Assembly: GCA_037039925.1 (NCBI GenBank)
Contig: JAXRKP010000461.1
Span: forward strand, 40,001-104,000
Direction: 5' to 3'
From: Doris montereyensis
Taxonomy: Eukaryota > Mollusca > Gastropoda > Nudibranchia > Dorididae
DNA: 64,000 nt
Below are positions 45,691 through 56,477 of the stretch, one piece after another. The position numbers and the translations under genes were made by a program. Each line of letters begins with the position of its first letter. The first letter of the stretch is position 1. The notes below the pieces were generated by a model. The model did not search any database. It had not been told where the DNA came from and saw only the letters and a program-made list of their open reading frames with translations.

Positions 45691-46386
45691 TTCCTTGTAA
45701 CACATAAATTATACCTGTAGTTTTATTGCATAATACAACAATGATGAGTGTTTTGGAAATAATTATTTTTATGCATCGTGCAGAATGAAACTTATTATAT
45801 TATATAGTAGTATAATATTTTGTTGAATTAACCAATATAAGAATGTCATAAAATGATTTTTTTTCAAAATTTCTAGAAGATATTATGGGGGACCCCAAGC
45901 TTTCATTTGGAAATAAAATCTACTACAAAATTTATTATAAAGCAGATTACGGACGCCAGTAGATCTATATCTATGAGATAGCTTTCATTAATAACTAGCA
46001 AAAATGAGACGACATGTATAACGTTTTTAAAAATATTGTGCAAAATAGTACCAAGATTTATACTATGTAAATAGTTAAGAAGCGTTCAAAGAGAGAAAAT
46101 AATTTAACTATTTTGCTAAGCACGGTGTATATTATTTAATCTTTCTAGTAGTATAATGCGATCAATAAACTTTTTGTCGTGAGAAAAGTAAGAAAAAATG
46201 TTGCTTTCTGGATAATGACATAATTATGAATGATTGTACCTTTGTTTCTAATATTGAAGTAAGTCCCTTCAAACCTCAGAGATGATATTGAAATTGACAT
46301 CAAGGTATCATTTAAATTTAAAAACGTCTCATTATAAAAATGTTTGCCCATTGTCAATGAAAGGATTAAGTACATGCTAGACCTAC
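45691..46386. other. Non-coding part of predicted partner-gene intron
   Basis: AT-rich, no reading frame supported. On the minus strand it follows the donor at 46386. Confidence 0.5.
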
Positions 46387-46720
46387 CTCCTCCAAATCTC
46401 CTTGTGACTCTGTTTGCCATAGAACATCAGGTTCTATGTTCGTCTGTGCTGTTCTGGGTACTTCCTGGTCTCGGAGAAATTTCAAGGCATTAAAATACTA
46501 AAGCGTAGGCTCACATCCATCTGCATCTGATCCTGACAGCTTCGATGAGTCCATTTTTTTTAGCTGCTTTGAACGCGTTTCTCAGGTTGCTGATTTTTTT
46601 AATCACAACGTCTTTATCCGCATGGGGCTCAAAAGTTTTAACAGAAGTTACAAGCTCCTGGTAGCTTTTTTTCTTAGCAAACGGTTGCTGTAATCTTTTG
46701 ACTTTATCTTCCACAAACAT
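46387..46720 (-). pseudogene. MADF-domain exon of Harbinger partner protein
   Basis: The minus-strand frame contains KKKSYQELVTSVKTFEPHAD and VVIKKISNLRNAFKAAKK, the second half of a MADF (Myb/SANT-like) DNA-binding domain. After a frameshift in a T-run near 46558 it continues SSKLSGSDADGCEPTL, a stop (TAG at a usual Trp position), YFNALKFLRDQEVPR and WQTESQGDLEE. The exon ends at a donor GAG|GTAGGT (46386). The next exon is the BESS exon at 43933. Together they form a MADF-BESS protein with a ~2.45-kb intron. The N-terminal part of the MADF domain was not located. Confidence 0.75.
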
Positions 46721-47409
46721 TCATGTGAACGGTGCGCCTCGATAAAGTTGAGTACGGATTCTTTCTACCACATTGCCATGATTTCGATATAAAAATGATA
46801 TGCGATATGCTCACAAGAAAGCAGAACAGTTGCAGGCTACCAGCTCAGGAAAGAAAGGATAGGCCTAGCATAGAAAGCGACAGCACATAATAAAATTATT
46901 AAAACACATGACTGTGTAGATCTACAACACACCGATCACACTCAAGCAAGGTATTGAGCCCAGCACAAATTTATTGTTGTGCATAAAAAATAATGGTTCT
47001 GTCAAGAAAAAAAAGTAAAGTAAATATTATTATTATTAAAACCAAGCAATAAAAAAACGTGTACGCGATGATTTTATTAATTTCCATACGCTGATGACGA
47101 ATATGAACTTAGTTTTTAAATTTGATCGCAAAATTCCCTTTTTAGTTCTCAAAAAATTATTCGCGCCTGGCAACTTCAAAGGGGAGTCGCGAGCCACAGG
47201 ATTGGTCGACTAAATTTCAAGCAGTGCTTGATTTCCCGGATCCGTGTGGAGGGACGTGCTGCACCAAAGGACGGGGATCGTCCACAACATCCGCGATCGG
47301 ACCTCAGTGACGGGGTTTATCCCGCAAGCGACCGTTCCTCCACATGATTCGCTACGTGTAAATAGGGCATTTTGTGTACTTCTTTTGTTTTGAGGTCATG
47401 TTGTGTAGT
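46721..47409. other. Non-coding, probable Harbinger A flank
   Basis: No gene recognised. A GC-richer stretch at 47165-47350 contrasts with the surroundings. The right end of Harbinger A should lie in this region, but no terminal inverted repeat was identified. Confidence 0.45.
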
Positions 47410-48110
47410 GTAAGTTTAGTCTTTTAATAGAGTGCTGATGCCTTTGTTTTGGGACATGTTAACACTGACTGCAAGTCCATTGTCCAGACAGAAGTATCAG
47501 GACCAGTGTCGGCCTTGTCACTTGCCTTTTCATTCTGGGCATTGATTTGTCGATTCATGTCCTCATTCTGCAATTTATCAATATTGCCTAGTTTTGTGCA
47601 ATGCATGTGTCACACTGGTCTTTGCGTGGCACAAACATTGAGAATTTAACCTTTTAAAGGTTCTGTTGAACAGCTTTCGTCCAACGGAACTTTTCCCATC
47701 AATCGCACACCGGTTGACGTAGGCCATGTGGAGTTCCGCCAAGGACTTGTTGGTGAAGATGAACTTCACCCTTCATAAGTTTTCTGCTTCCGGCAGTAGT
47801 GCGATGGCACTGAAGGCGAAGGGATCTCGTAAAACCAGTCGGACAAGAATTTCCGGTCTTCTTCAGACACTGGCTCATGTCATGAGGTCCACTTCGTGAC
47901 CACGACAGGCTGCTTTGGAGCCTGACGAGGCAGATCATCCCCCCCACACACACACACACACACACAGACACACACACACACACACAATTTTGTATAGTCT
48001 TGTGCTCATACCAAGGGTGGAACAAAACATTTTGTACACCTGCTTGACGAATACCATTATCATTGCCGAAAAATGTGCTGTTGGTAGGGATTTTCATTTT
48101 TGCCCCCACG
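47410..48110 (-). pseudogene. Unnamed transposon protein, N-terminal/middle part
   Basis: Minus-strand frames give VKFIFTNKSLAELHMAYVNR, then, after a stop and frameshift, SVWTMDLQSVLTCPKTKASA and LY, followed by KTKLTLHNMT. The MDLQxVLxCPxxxASALYYKTKLxxHN block is one I remember as lying upstream of the GHTQMECDSVH block in the same protein family; the latter occurs on the same strand at 41990-42475. The (CA)n at 47943-47987 disrupts the upstream frame. No function is assigned. It is interrupted by the Harbinger A region. Confidence 0.65.
47943..47987. repeat. (CA)n microsatellite
   Basis: About 22 CA units, with one GACA interruption. Confidence 0.96.
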
Positions 48111-48316
48111 GCTTTGCACTATTTGCAGCCTACTCACACTCAATTGTGATTTCCAACTGCCAGGGGAACTTTTACATGCTCACCGTGACTCTAAATGCAT
48201 AAATGTCCACCGAAAGCTGAGATTCCATCTTGGTTTAGCATTTTCACCACATCTTGTCTATCCGTGTATTAACTCTCTCACAATCCTTCTTCCCCCCCTT
48301 TCACTTCTTCTCCCCA

Positions 48317-48432
<116 letters not shown>

Positions 48433-48441
48433 ATCTATCTA

Positions 48442-50906
48442 TCCCCCTCCATCCTAAAATGAAAGGAAAGGGTTATTTACGTTCGGGGGAGTTTTCTGTA
48501 CAACTGACACTCTATAACACATGAAATAATGTGCTGTGTTGGTGAAGACTGGAAGAAGAGAGACTAAATTTAGAAACTTGTGAACAGTTTGACCGTAGAT
48601 GTGGCACTCTAGACACTCCAGAGGTGTTGTGCCTATGCCCTTGTCTGCATCAATGGCTCGAAGAATCTTTTTTTTCTTCTTTTTGTTTTGTGATTTTTTA
48701 AAACTTTTTTTTAATAAACTCAAATCTATATTATAAATCTTCATGCTTCCATTTTAATGTTCAGGTTATCTTTTTGTGTTTACAGTTGATTTATATATTT
48801 TAAAAATTTATTTACTTCTTTTTTTTTTTATGTCACACTGTCTATGAGTATGAGTGAGGCAATCACCCAGACTGACCTGGTCTATATAAAAAAAAAAGGA
48901 AGGCTCTCCCAAATCCCATCATAAAATGAGGGGGGGGTTCTGTACAACTGACTCTTTATGGACACATGAATGAAATAATGTGATGTGTTGGTGTCTTTTT
49001 TACTCTCACTCTCTCATGTTGGTGGGTGCTATCGGTATGCCCCTACTTTTTCCTTTCGCTTCTTTATCTTCCTGTCTTCTAAATTCACCTCAGATCACTG
49101 CATATGATGCATGGATGGATTTCAATAAATCAATCAACTTTCAAATTGTGTACTATCTTTCATCTGACTGTTTTCGCTTAATTCAACTTCAAATCACCAC
49201 ATTCAGTGGACTGTATAAAAGTGCTGTGAAAGAAACATTACATCTCATATACCTAGTTCGACAGACAATGTTTCTAGATTGGTTTGCGATTGGCGAGGCG
49301 CTGCTGGTATTGGTAACTTCTTGTTCTTTCTTTTTTTACTTTACACATCTCTCGTTCATCGTGTCACTGTCATTCCTTCTTGATTCATCTTGAGATCACC
49401 GTATATGGCAGACAGGGTAAATTACATTAATTCACAAAGAAAGAAAGAAAAAAAGCTGGGGTCGTACACTCATCGTTGTTATCTTTCATTGTTTCTCCAT
49501 AGTCTATGTGTCTCAGTCTGGCGTTTTAAATCTTCTGGCACAGCTTTTATGGCTGTTTGACAATAAGGACAAAAGCAGTTTATCCCAGTTTAAACACACA
49601 GGAAAGAATATTTTTCAATTTTGGGGGCAATGTGATCTTTAATTTTGACACCAAAACTGACACTAATATTACTAATAGTAATAAGCAAAGGTTGATAGCA
49701 TTGCAACTGCCACATAACACACAAGTATCATAAAGACAAAGTTGTTTGTAATAGTAAAAAAGTAGGATCTATAAGTAGGCTCTGGCAATGTTATTTCCCC
49801 CTTCTTGCCATCTGTCTATGGCACCTCTGACTCTGACTGATTCGGCAGTTTCGTCTTTCTGTGACCAAGCCGATGAGCACCAGGTCTTTCAGAATCAGAC
49901 CACCATGTTTTTTGGCCTCCGTTACCTGGGGACGAAGCCTTTGGTGGTTGCTGAGTCTAACACTGCAGGAAAAGTCAAAATAACAGAAGTGACACACCCA
50001 TATGCAGGGTTATAAATATAACGCTGGTTTTTTTAATCAGACACGACAAATTAGCTCTCCAGAGTATTGCCCAGAATTCTTCCTCTGACAGGATTAAAAA
50101 ACAAAATTCTGACAATATGGAACCATATTATTATTATTATGAAAAATTGGTTTCTCTGGAAAAGTCCTAAGAAATTGGCCTTTATCTCAGGGCAATCAAT
50201 ACTTGAAGGGATGATGGCAGGGTCAGCCCCGCTGTCCATGTGGACCAATGAATCGTCCACATACACGCATCAAAGCGATGATTTCAACCAGCTGATGACG
50301 GACAAACCGAAACTTCAAATGCAGGTCTTTGTCTGTCATTCATATGGTCCAAGGGATTCTTTCTATCCCGGATCGCCTGCTGATGTCAAAACTCGTCAGT
50401 TTTATCTACCTCGGACAATAGCGGTTTACGTGTGTAGGGGTACCTTACTTAGTTTCTCAGCTCTATATACAACAAGCGTCTTATTTTGCCTGTTATGTAC
50501 ATATTGTATATCGGTATTGATATCGATACACCCAAGGCAGGAGTTTATGTACAGGCAGGTAGAGAGAGGAGGTAGCTGACCTCTCTTGTTTCTTGTACTT
50601 ACAGGTGTTAGGAGACAACTGATTTTCCTAAGTTAAAGTATGGTCTATGATTACCACTACACCCATTTCTGTAGTAACCGTCTGCGTCAGAACTTACGCA
50701 CGGCTTAAGACTACAGGCCAATGAACACACATGCATGTAACAAAATAATGAACAAAGAAAGCTCTTTACTTACAGTGATATCAATTTTACTTCTGTCACA
50801 CAAAACATATACATGTATTTATATATATTTCAAACAAATATCCAAGGTTACAGACGTGTGAAGTGATTATGATAGTTATAATTATAAGGACATGAAAAAA
50901 TATTTG
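48442..50906. other. Mostly non-coding; short dispersed duplication
   Basis: No gene recognised. Sequence at 48485-48545 (GTTTTCTGTACAACTGAC...TGTGTTGGTG) recurs at about 48928-48991 in diverged form. Open frames at 48980-49393, 49788-50015 and 50067-50579 show no recognisable domain and have no supporting signals. Confidence 0.45.
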
Positions 50907-51629
50907 TTAGATCATTTTTAGGACTTGTGTGTGTAGATAAGTCTCATGGACAATATAATATGCACACAAAAATATCAATTTAAATTTCCATTGAATCTTA
51001 TCAAAAATGGTGTGGACGTTAAATCTTGTAACATCTTCAGTGACATCAGTGTTTGATGCATTGAGATGACTACCAAAAGAATCAAATGGTAAAATAATTG
51101 CTGCTGTCATCTTTGACATTTGACATTGACAGTGGAGCCATCCTCCTCTCAACCGGGTTGTATGCACTGGAGCGTGAGAAAAAAAAATAAAACATGCATC
51201 AAGGTTGAGTTCCTTAAAAGTAGCTGCCCACATCAGGAGAGTTCTGGTGTTTTTTGGGGCTTCATCAGGGCCACCATCAACAGAAATGAAGACCAAAGGC
51301 TTCACTTCATCACCAATGGTGGCATGTTCTTTAAAAGAATCAGTCGAGATCTGCTGAAAGTCAGCCATGTGACTCTCACTACTTTCAGCTGAACTTTTAT
51401 TGTGCTTTGCACTTCGAATAGCAACATAAGTGGGTCCATTGTATCCAATCCTTCCGTCTTTGTCTGGCAAACAACAGGCATAGACAGAAGGAATTAGTTT
51501 ATGTTTTTCTCCAATGGGAAAATCATGGTCAGGGAGGGTCAAAGACTGCTTTTTGCATATGGGCAGTCCAATTGGCACCCTTGCCTTGTCATCTTGTGAC
51601 AACAACAAAAAACACATTGCCCCCACCAA
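50907..51629 (-). pseudogene. Unnamed transposon protein with SQDDKARVPIG signature
   Basis: The minus-strand frame contains LLLSQDDKARVPIGLPICKK, LPDHDFPIGEKHKLIPSVYA, YNGPTYVAIRSAKHNKSSAE, VKPLVFISVDGGPDEAPKN and MTAAIILPFDSFGSHLNASN. I remember this order (SQDDKARVPIG, SVDGGPDE, SHAP with SAYNPVERRMAPL, then ILPxDxxGSHL) from large unnamed transposon proteins of invertebrates. The SAYNPVERRMAPLS piece is present but in another frame (about 51125-51180), giving two compensating frameshifts. The Asp-rich motifs could form an RNase-H-like catalytic core; this is inference. N- and C-terminal parts are missing. Confidence 0.65.
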
Positions 51630-51875
51630 ACAAGCCAGCTAACTCCTTGACATATTTTACAGTGGCTGATGCAAAGTGGCTGTCAATGTGAGGCTTTCTT
51701 TGGTTATTTTATTTTGGGGCGACAAAGTTTCACGTTGACAGTACTGAAATGGTGTTTACCATCATCAGTTCTTCTGAAATTTGCAGGAACGAGTCTGTAA
51801 TAAAGCGCAGAACGTGACAGTAAATAACCCTTTTCTTCTAAGGCTCTTTTTTAAGTCATCTACTGTTAATTGTAT

Positions 51876-52403
51876 TTATTGTCTCAGTTCTTCTGCGCTC
51901 ATCAGCTGCCCCTTCTGGCACAACAATGCAATATATCGTTTCTGCAAGGCCCTCCATTTTCTCTTCAAGCCTAGGTCTCCCAGGCGTATGTTTAATTTTC
52001 TCCCTGCCTCACTCCTTAGCTTTTCGAACTTTGCAACCTTTTTCCCCCTTGCCCTTGCCTGCGCTTTGGCATCTGTTAATTTTCTTTTCAACTTTTTTTT
52101 CTAATTGTTCTTTATCTTTTTCACAACGTTTAAGATTATCTTTCAGTTTCAGGTCTGTACTCAATCCACATGATTTTTTGATGTTTAAAATGTATAAAAT
52201 TTCAGAATTTATACAATTTAATTCTTCCTTTATCTTATCCTGCGCATGGGTGATGATTGGTCGTTTCCTCTCTGCAGGCCTTGAGTTACTTGGTTCAGTG
52301 CTGGTTTCCTCTACTGGCTCAGAAGGTCGTGGATGGCCCTGTTCATTGCTGGTCTCCCCAATTTTGGAACCAGTTGATGGATGTCTGGGTTGATCACTGC
52401 TTG
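51876..52403 (-). CDS. C-terminal exon(s) of Harbinger B partner protein
   Basis: The minus strand has an acceptor (TTTCAATTTCAG|CAAGCAGTG) at 52403. The frame then carries a Pro/Ser/Glu-rich region, RPAERKRPIITHAQDKIKEE, and a charged predicted coiled coil (LKRCEKDKEQLEKKVEKKIN). A shifted frame (52091-51876) extends it with KRKLTDAKAQARARGKKVAK and ALQKRYIALLCQKGQLMSAE. By position and strand it mirrors the BESS exon of element A, but no BESS motif is evident. One frameshift (about 52090) is required. Confidence 0.5.
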
Positions 52404-52639
52404 CTGAAATTGAAAGTGGGAGATACATGAATGTACATACAAACCCAAAAACTCAACTCAAAACAAACAAAAAGAGCATAGTTTCTCAGTTTGGATTTTA
52501 AAAAGACCACCACCCAACACCACCTCCCCTTGGCCTTAAATTTATAAATGTCTATCAGCACAGCCCAACACCCCCTCGGCGCAGGCCAAAAATTCAGATC
52601 AGTCTTTAAAAATATTACCTAAATATTTATAATTATAAT

Positions 52640-53693
52640 TATAATGAAATATACATTTTATATTTCAGTAGAACACAAAACTATACAACTGCATGTATAC
52701 TATAACCTTTTATTGTTTTTCTTCGCTTCTTTTTTTTTTCCCCACATATTAAGCCTCAGGAGAGATTCATGTATCATTCATTATCTTTTCATTTCCATGC
52801 TGGGGTATCAACAATTAGAGATATTACAAAAGAAACGTGTCCAAACCATCTGGACCATTCTGAAAAAGGAAGTAATGCCAGTACCAGAAAAAGAAATGTG
52901 GATGGAGATAACGAATGATTTCTACGCAAAATTCAACTTCCCACTATGCTTAGGCGCCATCAACGGCAAGCACATACGCATAAAGAAACCAAACAAATCA
53001 GGCACAAAGTTTTACAACTACAAACTACAAGGGATTCTGTTCTATTGTCTTGTTGGAAGTTACTGATGCATCTGGAACATTTATCATAATCGATGCAGGA
53101 TCCTGTGGTAGCAACAGTGATGGTGAGATTTTTAATCGTTCGAACTTTGGAAGACATGTTTTCTGGCAAGTTGGACTTACCGGAGGAAACCATCATACCT
53201 GAGACAAACATCAAACTTCAATTTGTCTTTGTGGCTGATGATGCATTCCCACTAACGCCGAAAAAGAAATTTCAACTACAGGTTGTCTCGAGCGAGAAAC
53301 TCAGTTGGATATTCGTTTGGCAAACTTGCCCAAATGTGGAGGATATTGTTTCGTCAAATGGATGAGCAGCCTGAGACTGCCACAGACATTGTGAAGGCCA
53401 TCACCATTCTCCATAACTCCATCATAACTCAAGAACCTCATCGATCTACCGTTACAGACAATGCTGATCAGGCTTGGGCAGAATCAGATCCAGGAACCAC
53501 AACTTACCAGAGGATGAAACATCTACCCATAATGGAGCTACGATTACTACGAAGAATGTTATGCGAATTCGAGAAACCTTTATGCAATATTTCAATTCCA
53601 ACAATGGAGCTTTACCGTGGCAGAGGAATATGTGTTTCAGTACTGAATGATTCTTTAAAGAAGGAATTCATTAAAGACAGAATAAATAATTGA
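52640..53693 (+). pseudogene. PIF/Harbinger transposase (element B)
   Basis: VQTIWTILKKEVMPVPEKEM, then YAKFNFPLCLGAINGKHIRI, KPNKSGTKFYNYK, FVFVADDAFPLTPK (second Asp), FNYRLSRARNSVGYSFGKLA and DIVKAITILHNSIITQEPHR follow the family order. The usual first catalytic Asp (AIDGKH) is Asn here (AINGKH). The usual Glu (VVENxFG) is Gly (SVGYSFG). Two of the three catalytic residues are therefore lost, in addition to frameshifts near 53040 and 53270. It lies on the opposite strand inside the predicted intron of the MADF partner gene (52404-54073). Confidence 0.85.
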
Positions 53694-54073
53694 CAAAAGG
53701 ATGGATTTATAAATGATTGAATGAGATAAGGAAAGAGATAAATTTTCTCCCATCAACCTAGCTCTTCGTAGACATGTACATATAATGAATATCATGCACA
53801 TGCAAGACCCATAGATTTCTAAACTTTGATAATGCATCTTCTTTATTACTGTTGTTGAAATAAATTAAATATCAACTACACGTACTAAAACCTGCAGTTT
53901 TGTAATTCTAATGAAAAATCACGAGATCACAGAAGAGAGAAATAGAAAGATAGATCGATCGATAGACAGACAAAAAAAGACAGAGACAGACAGTCGGAGC
54001 TAGAGACACACAGACAAACAGGCAGAGAGAGAGAATGAATGAATATGACTATGAGTGAATGAAAACAGCTTAC
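53694..54073. other. Non-coding, predicted partner-gene intron
   Basis: No coding sequence supported. It contains short AGAC/AGAG-rich simple sequence around 53935-54030. Confidence 0.45.
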
Positions 54074-54174
54074 CATCGCAGCCAACTTCTTCAGCCACCT
54101 TTTTCCATTCTGCATTTATACAGTTTCGGTTACAATAATTCTTATCTGATTTATCATACAGGACAATGTGAGTA

Positions 54175-54175
<1 letters not shown>
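54074..54175 (-). CDS. MADF-domain first exon of Harbinger B partner
   Basis: The minus strand reads LYDKSDKNYCNRNCINAEWK and KVAEEVGCDG, the first half of a MADF domain (L-Y/W-D-x-S-x-x-x-Y-x-N-R...W-x-x-V/I-A). It is followed directly by a donor G|GTAAGCTG at 54073. The second half of the domain was not found between here and 52404. The upstream limit is unclear because an (AT)n tract (54178-54203) abuts it. Confidence 0.65.

Positions 54176-54177
<2 letters not shown>

Positions 54178-54203
<26 letters not shown>
54178..54203. repeat. (AT)n microsatellite
   Basis: About 13 AT units adjoining the MADF exon. Confidence 0.95.
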
Positions 54204-54205
<2 letters not shown>

Positions 54206-54889
54206 CAGTTAGGAACCATGACATCACTGCCATTGTGGACAGTGAGTTTACTTCAAAGAGACAAAGGACACCAACCAGACAGAAGAATGTTGCCCATGGT
54301 GGTTAGATTTATATGAAACTTGTAATACTAATACTCCAGTTTTATTTCTTGCCGTTTTTAGAGCTACATTGTATTTTACTCCCATTTGTTTCTTTCTTCG
54401 TTCTGGAATCAGATGGTTATTAATTTCTTGCATTTAATAAACCATTAAATGTGTATATACATGTACTGTAATATAAATGTCTTCCTCATTCGCTTTTCTG
54501 ATTTTCACTGATAGTAAGTGTTCATGTGTGTATGTCATGTCTGCAAGATTTTGTATCATATATACTTTTACACAGCTTCTTGAACGTCTCCTCCTCTTTC
54601 TCTTGCCTCTTCCCCTCTCTCCTTCTTTCTGTCCTCTCTGTCTCTTTTCTCGCTCCCTCTCCCTTCTCTTCCCTCCCTCCCTTTCACTCTTTTTTATATC
54701 TGTGTGTGTGTGTGTCTCTCTCTCTCTTTCTCGTTTCTCTTTCTGCATTGTTGTTTGTCTAATGTAGCTTCCTAAATTTAAATTAAAAGCAAAATAGAAA
54801 CTACTGAAAATGCTATGTCACAAGTCACAATTATTCTTTTTAATGAATGTAAAGATAACAACAAAGAAACTCACAATTGTTTGAATTCA
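54204..54889. other. Non-coding; pyrimidine-rich tract 54585-54740
   Basis: No gene recognised. CT-rich simple sequence with a (GT)n patch near 54700. Confidence 0.5.
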
Positions 54890-55633
54890 ACAACAAAGAA
54901 AATTATAATTAATAACAATTGTTAAATGTTGACAACAAAGAAAATTATAATTAATAACAATTGTTAAATGTTGACAACAAAGAAAATCATAATAAATTAC
55001 AATTGTTAAATGTTGACAGCAAAGAAAATCATAATTAATAACAATTGTTAAATACTGACAACAAAGAAAATCATAATTCTGACAGTAAATCATAATTAAT
55101 AACAATTGTTAAATACTGACAACAAAGAAAATCATAATTCTGACAGTAAATCATAATTAATAACAATTGTTAAATGTTGACAACAAAGAAAATCATAATT
55201 CTGACAGTAAATCATAATTAATAACAATTGTTAAATACTGACAACAAAGAAAATCATAATTCTGACAGTAAATCATAATTACTAACAATTGTTAAATGTT
55301 GACAACAAAGAAAATCATAATTTATAACAATTGTTAGTGTTAATAACAAAGAAAATCATAATTTATAACAATTGTTAAATATTGACAACAAAGAAAATCA
55401 TAATTCTGACAGTAAATCATATTCAATAACAATAGTTAAATGTTGACAACAAAGAAAATCATAATTAATAACAATTGTTAAATGTTGACAACAAAAAATC
55501 ATAATTCTGACAGTAAATCATAATTAATAACAATTGTTAAATGTTGACAACAAAGAAAATCATAATTTATAACAATTGTTAAATGTTGACAACAAAGAAA
55601 ATCGTAATTAACAATTGTTAAATGTTGACAAAA
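54890..55633. repeat. ~42-bp AT-rich minisatellite
   Basis: About 17 units of the type ACAACAAAGAAAATCATAAT plus TAATAACAATTGTTAAATGTTG. A variant inserts TCTGACAGTAAATCATAATT between half-units. Each unit contains the palindrome AACAATTGTT. Confidence 0.95.
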
Positions 55634-55749
55634 ATGAAAATACAGCTTTAAATTACATTACGTAATCTGCTCTTTATTTATCGTACAAGTACAACAATAC
55701 GCATTACAAGAAGAGAAGCCAGCTACAACTGCTGTTAGTGTTTGTGTGT

Positions 55750-55752
<3 letters not shown>

Positions 55753-55836
<84 letters not shown>
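55753..55836. repeat. (CT)n microsatellite
   Basis: About 41 CT units with one TTT slip near 55805. Confidence 0.97.
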
Positions 55837-55869
55837 AATCTCTCATGTCTCTTGGACTTTCTCTCTCTC

Positions 55870-56260
55870 TGCTAACAAACCACTGACTAAAAGTTCAATT
55901 AAGAAGGGACTGGAGAATCATACTAGAATAAAGAGAAAAATAATTAATCAAATATTCTCATTTCATAATCAACAAGAATACATCTTTCTCTCTATAAATA
56001 TGATCAATGTCAAATATCAATCAATGTATAAAATGTCTTCTTGTTCTTACCACTTCAAAACTTTGAGTGTCAAACTCACTGGACACTGAAACTGTATAAA
56101 GTGCTAACAAACCACTGACTAAAAAGTTCAATTACAGACCAAATTGGACTGGAGAATCATACTAGAATAAAGAGAAAAAATAATTAATAGCAAATTTTGC
56201 TACATTTCATAATAACAACAAGAATACATCTATATATAAATATGATAAACTAGAGTTCGC
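55870..56260. repeat. Partial tandem duplication, ~230-bp period
   Basis: GCTAACAAACCACTGACTAA occurs at 55871 and 56102. The following ~130 bp (GGACTGGAGAATCATACTAG, CAAGAATACATCT) is repeated with small indels. Confidence 0.88.
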
Positions 56261-56477
56261 AATGATAATGCGCATGATCTATAAATGTTTCTTAGGAAAG
56301 TTCTTACCACTTTCAAAATTATGTTGTCAGTGTCAAGACATGCAGATAGATGGATGTACTTGTTATATAGCATATGTATACAGTAGTCACTGGATAAATC
56401 TATATACTTATAAGCACACTTCATAAAAGTAAAGACACTGCATAAACACACGCCTACATCTGCTGACCAAATTGTTT

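Noticed and set aside
48980..50579. Open frames at 48980-49393, 49788-50015 and 50067-50579
   Set aside because: No recognisable domain, no splice or start support, and low-complexity stretches. Lengths are compatible with chance in this region.
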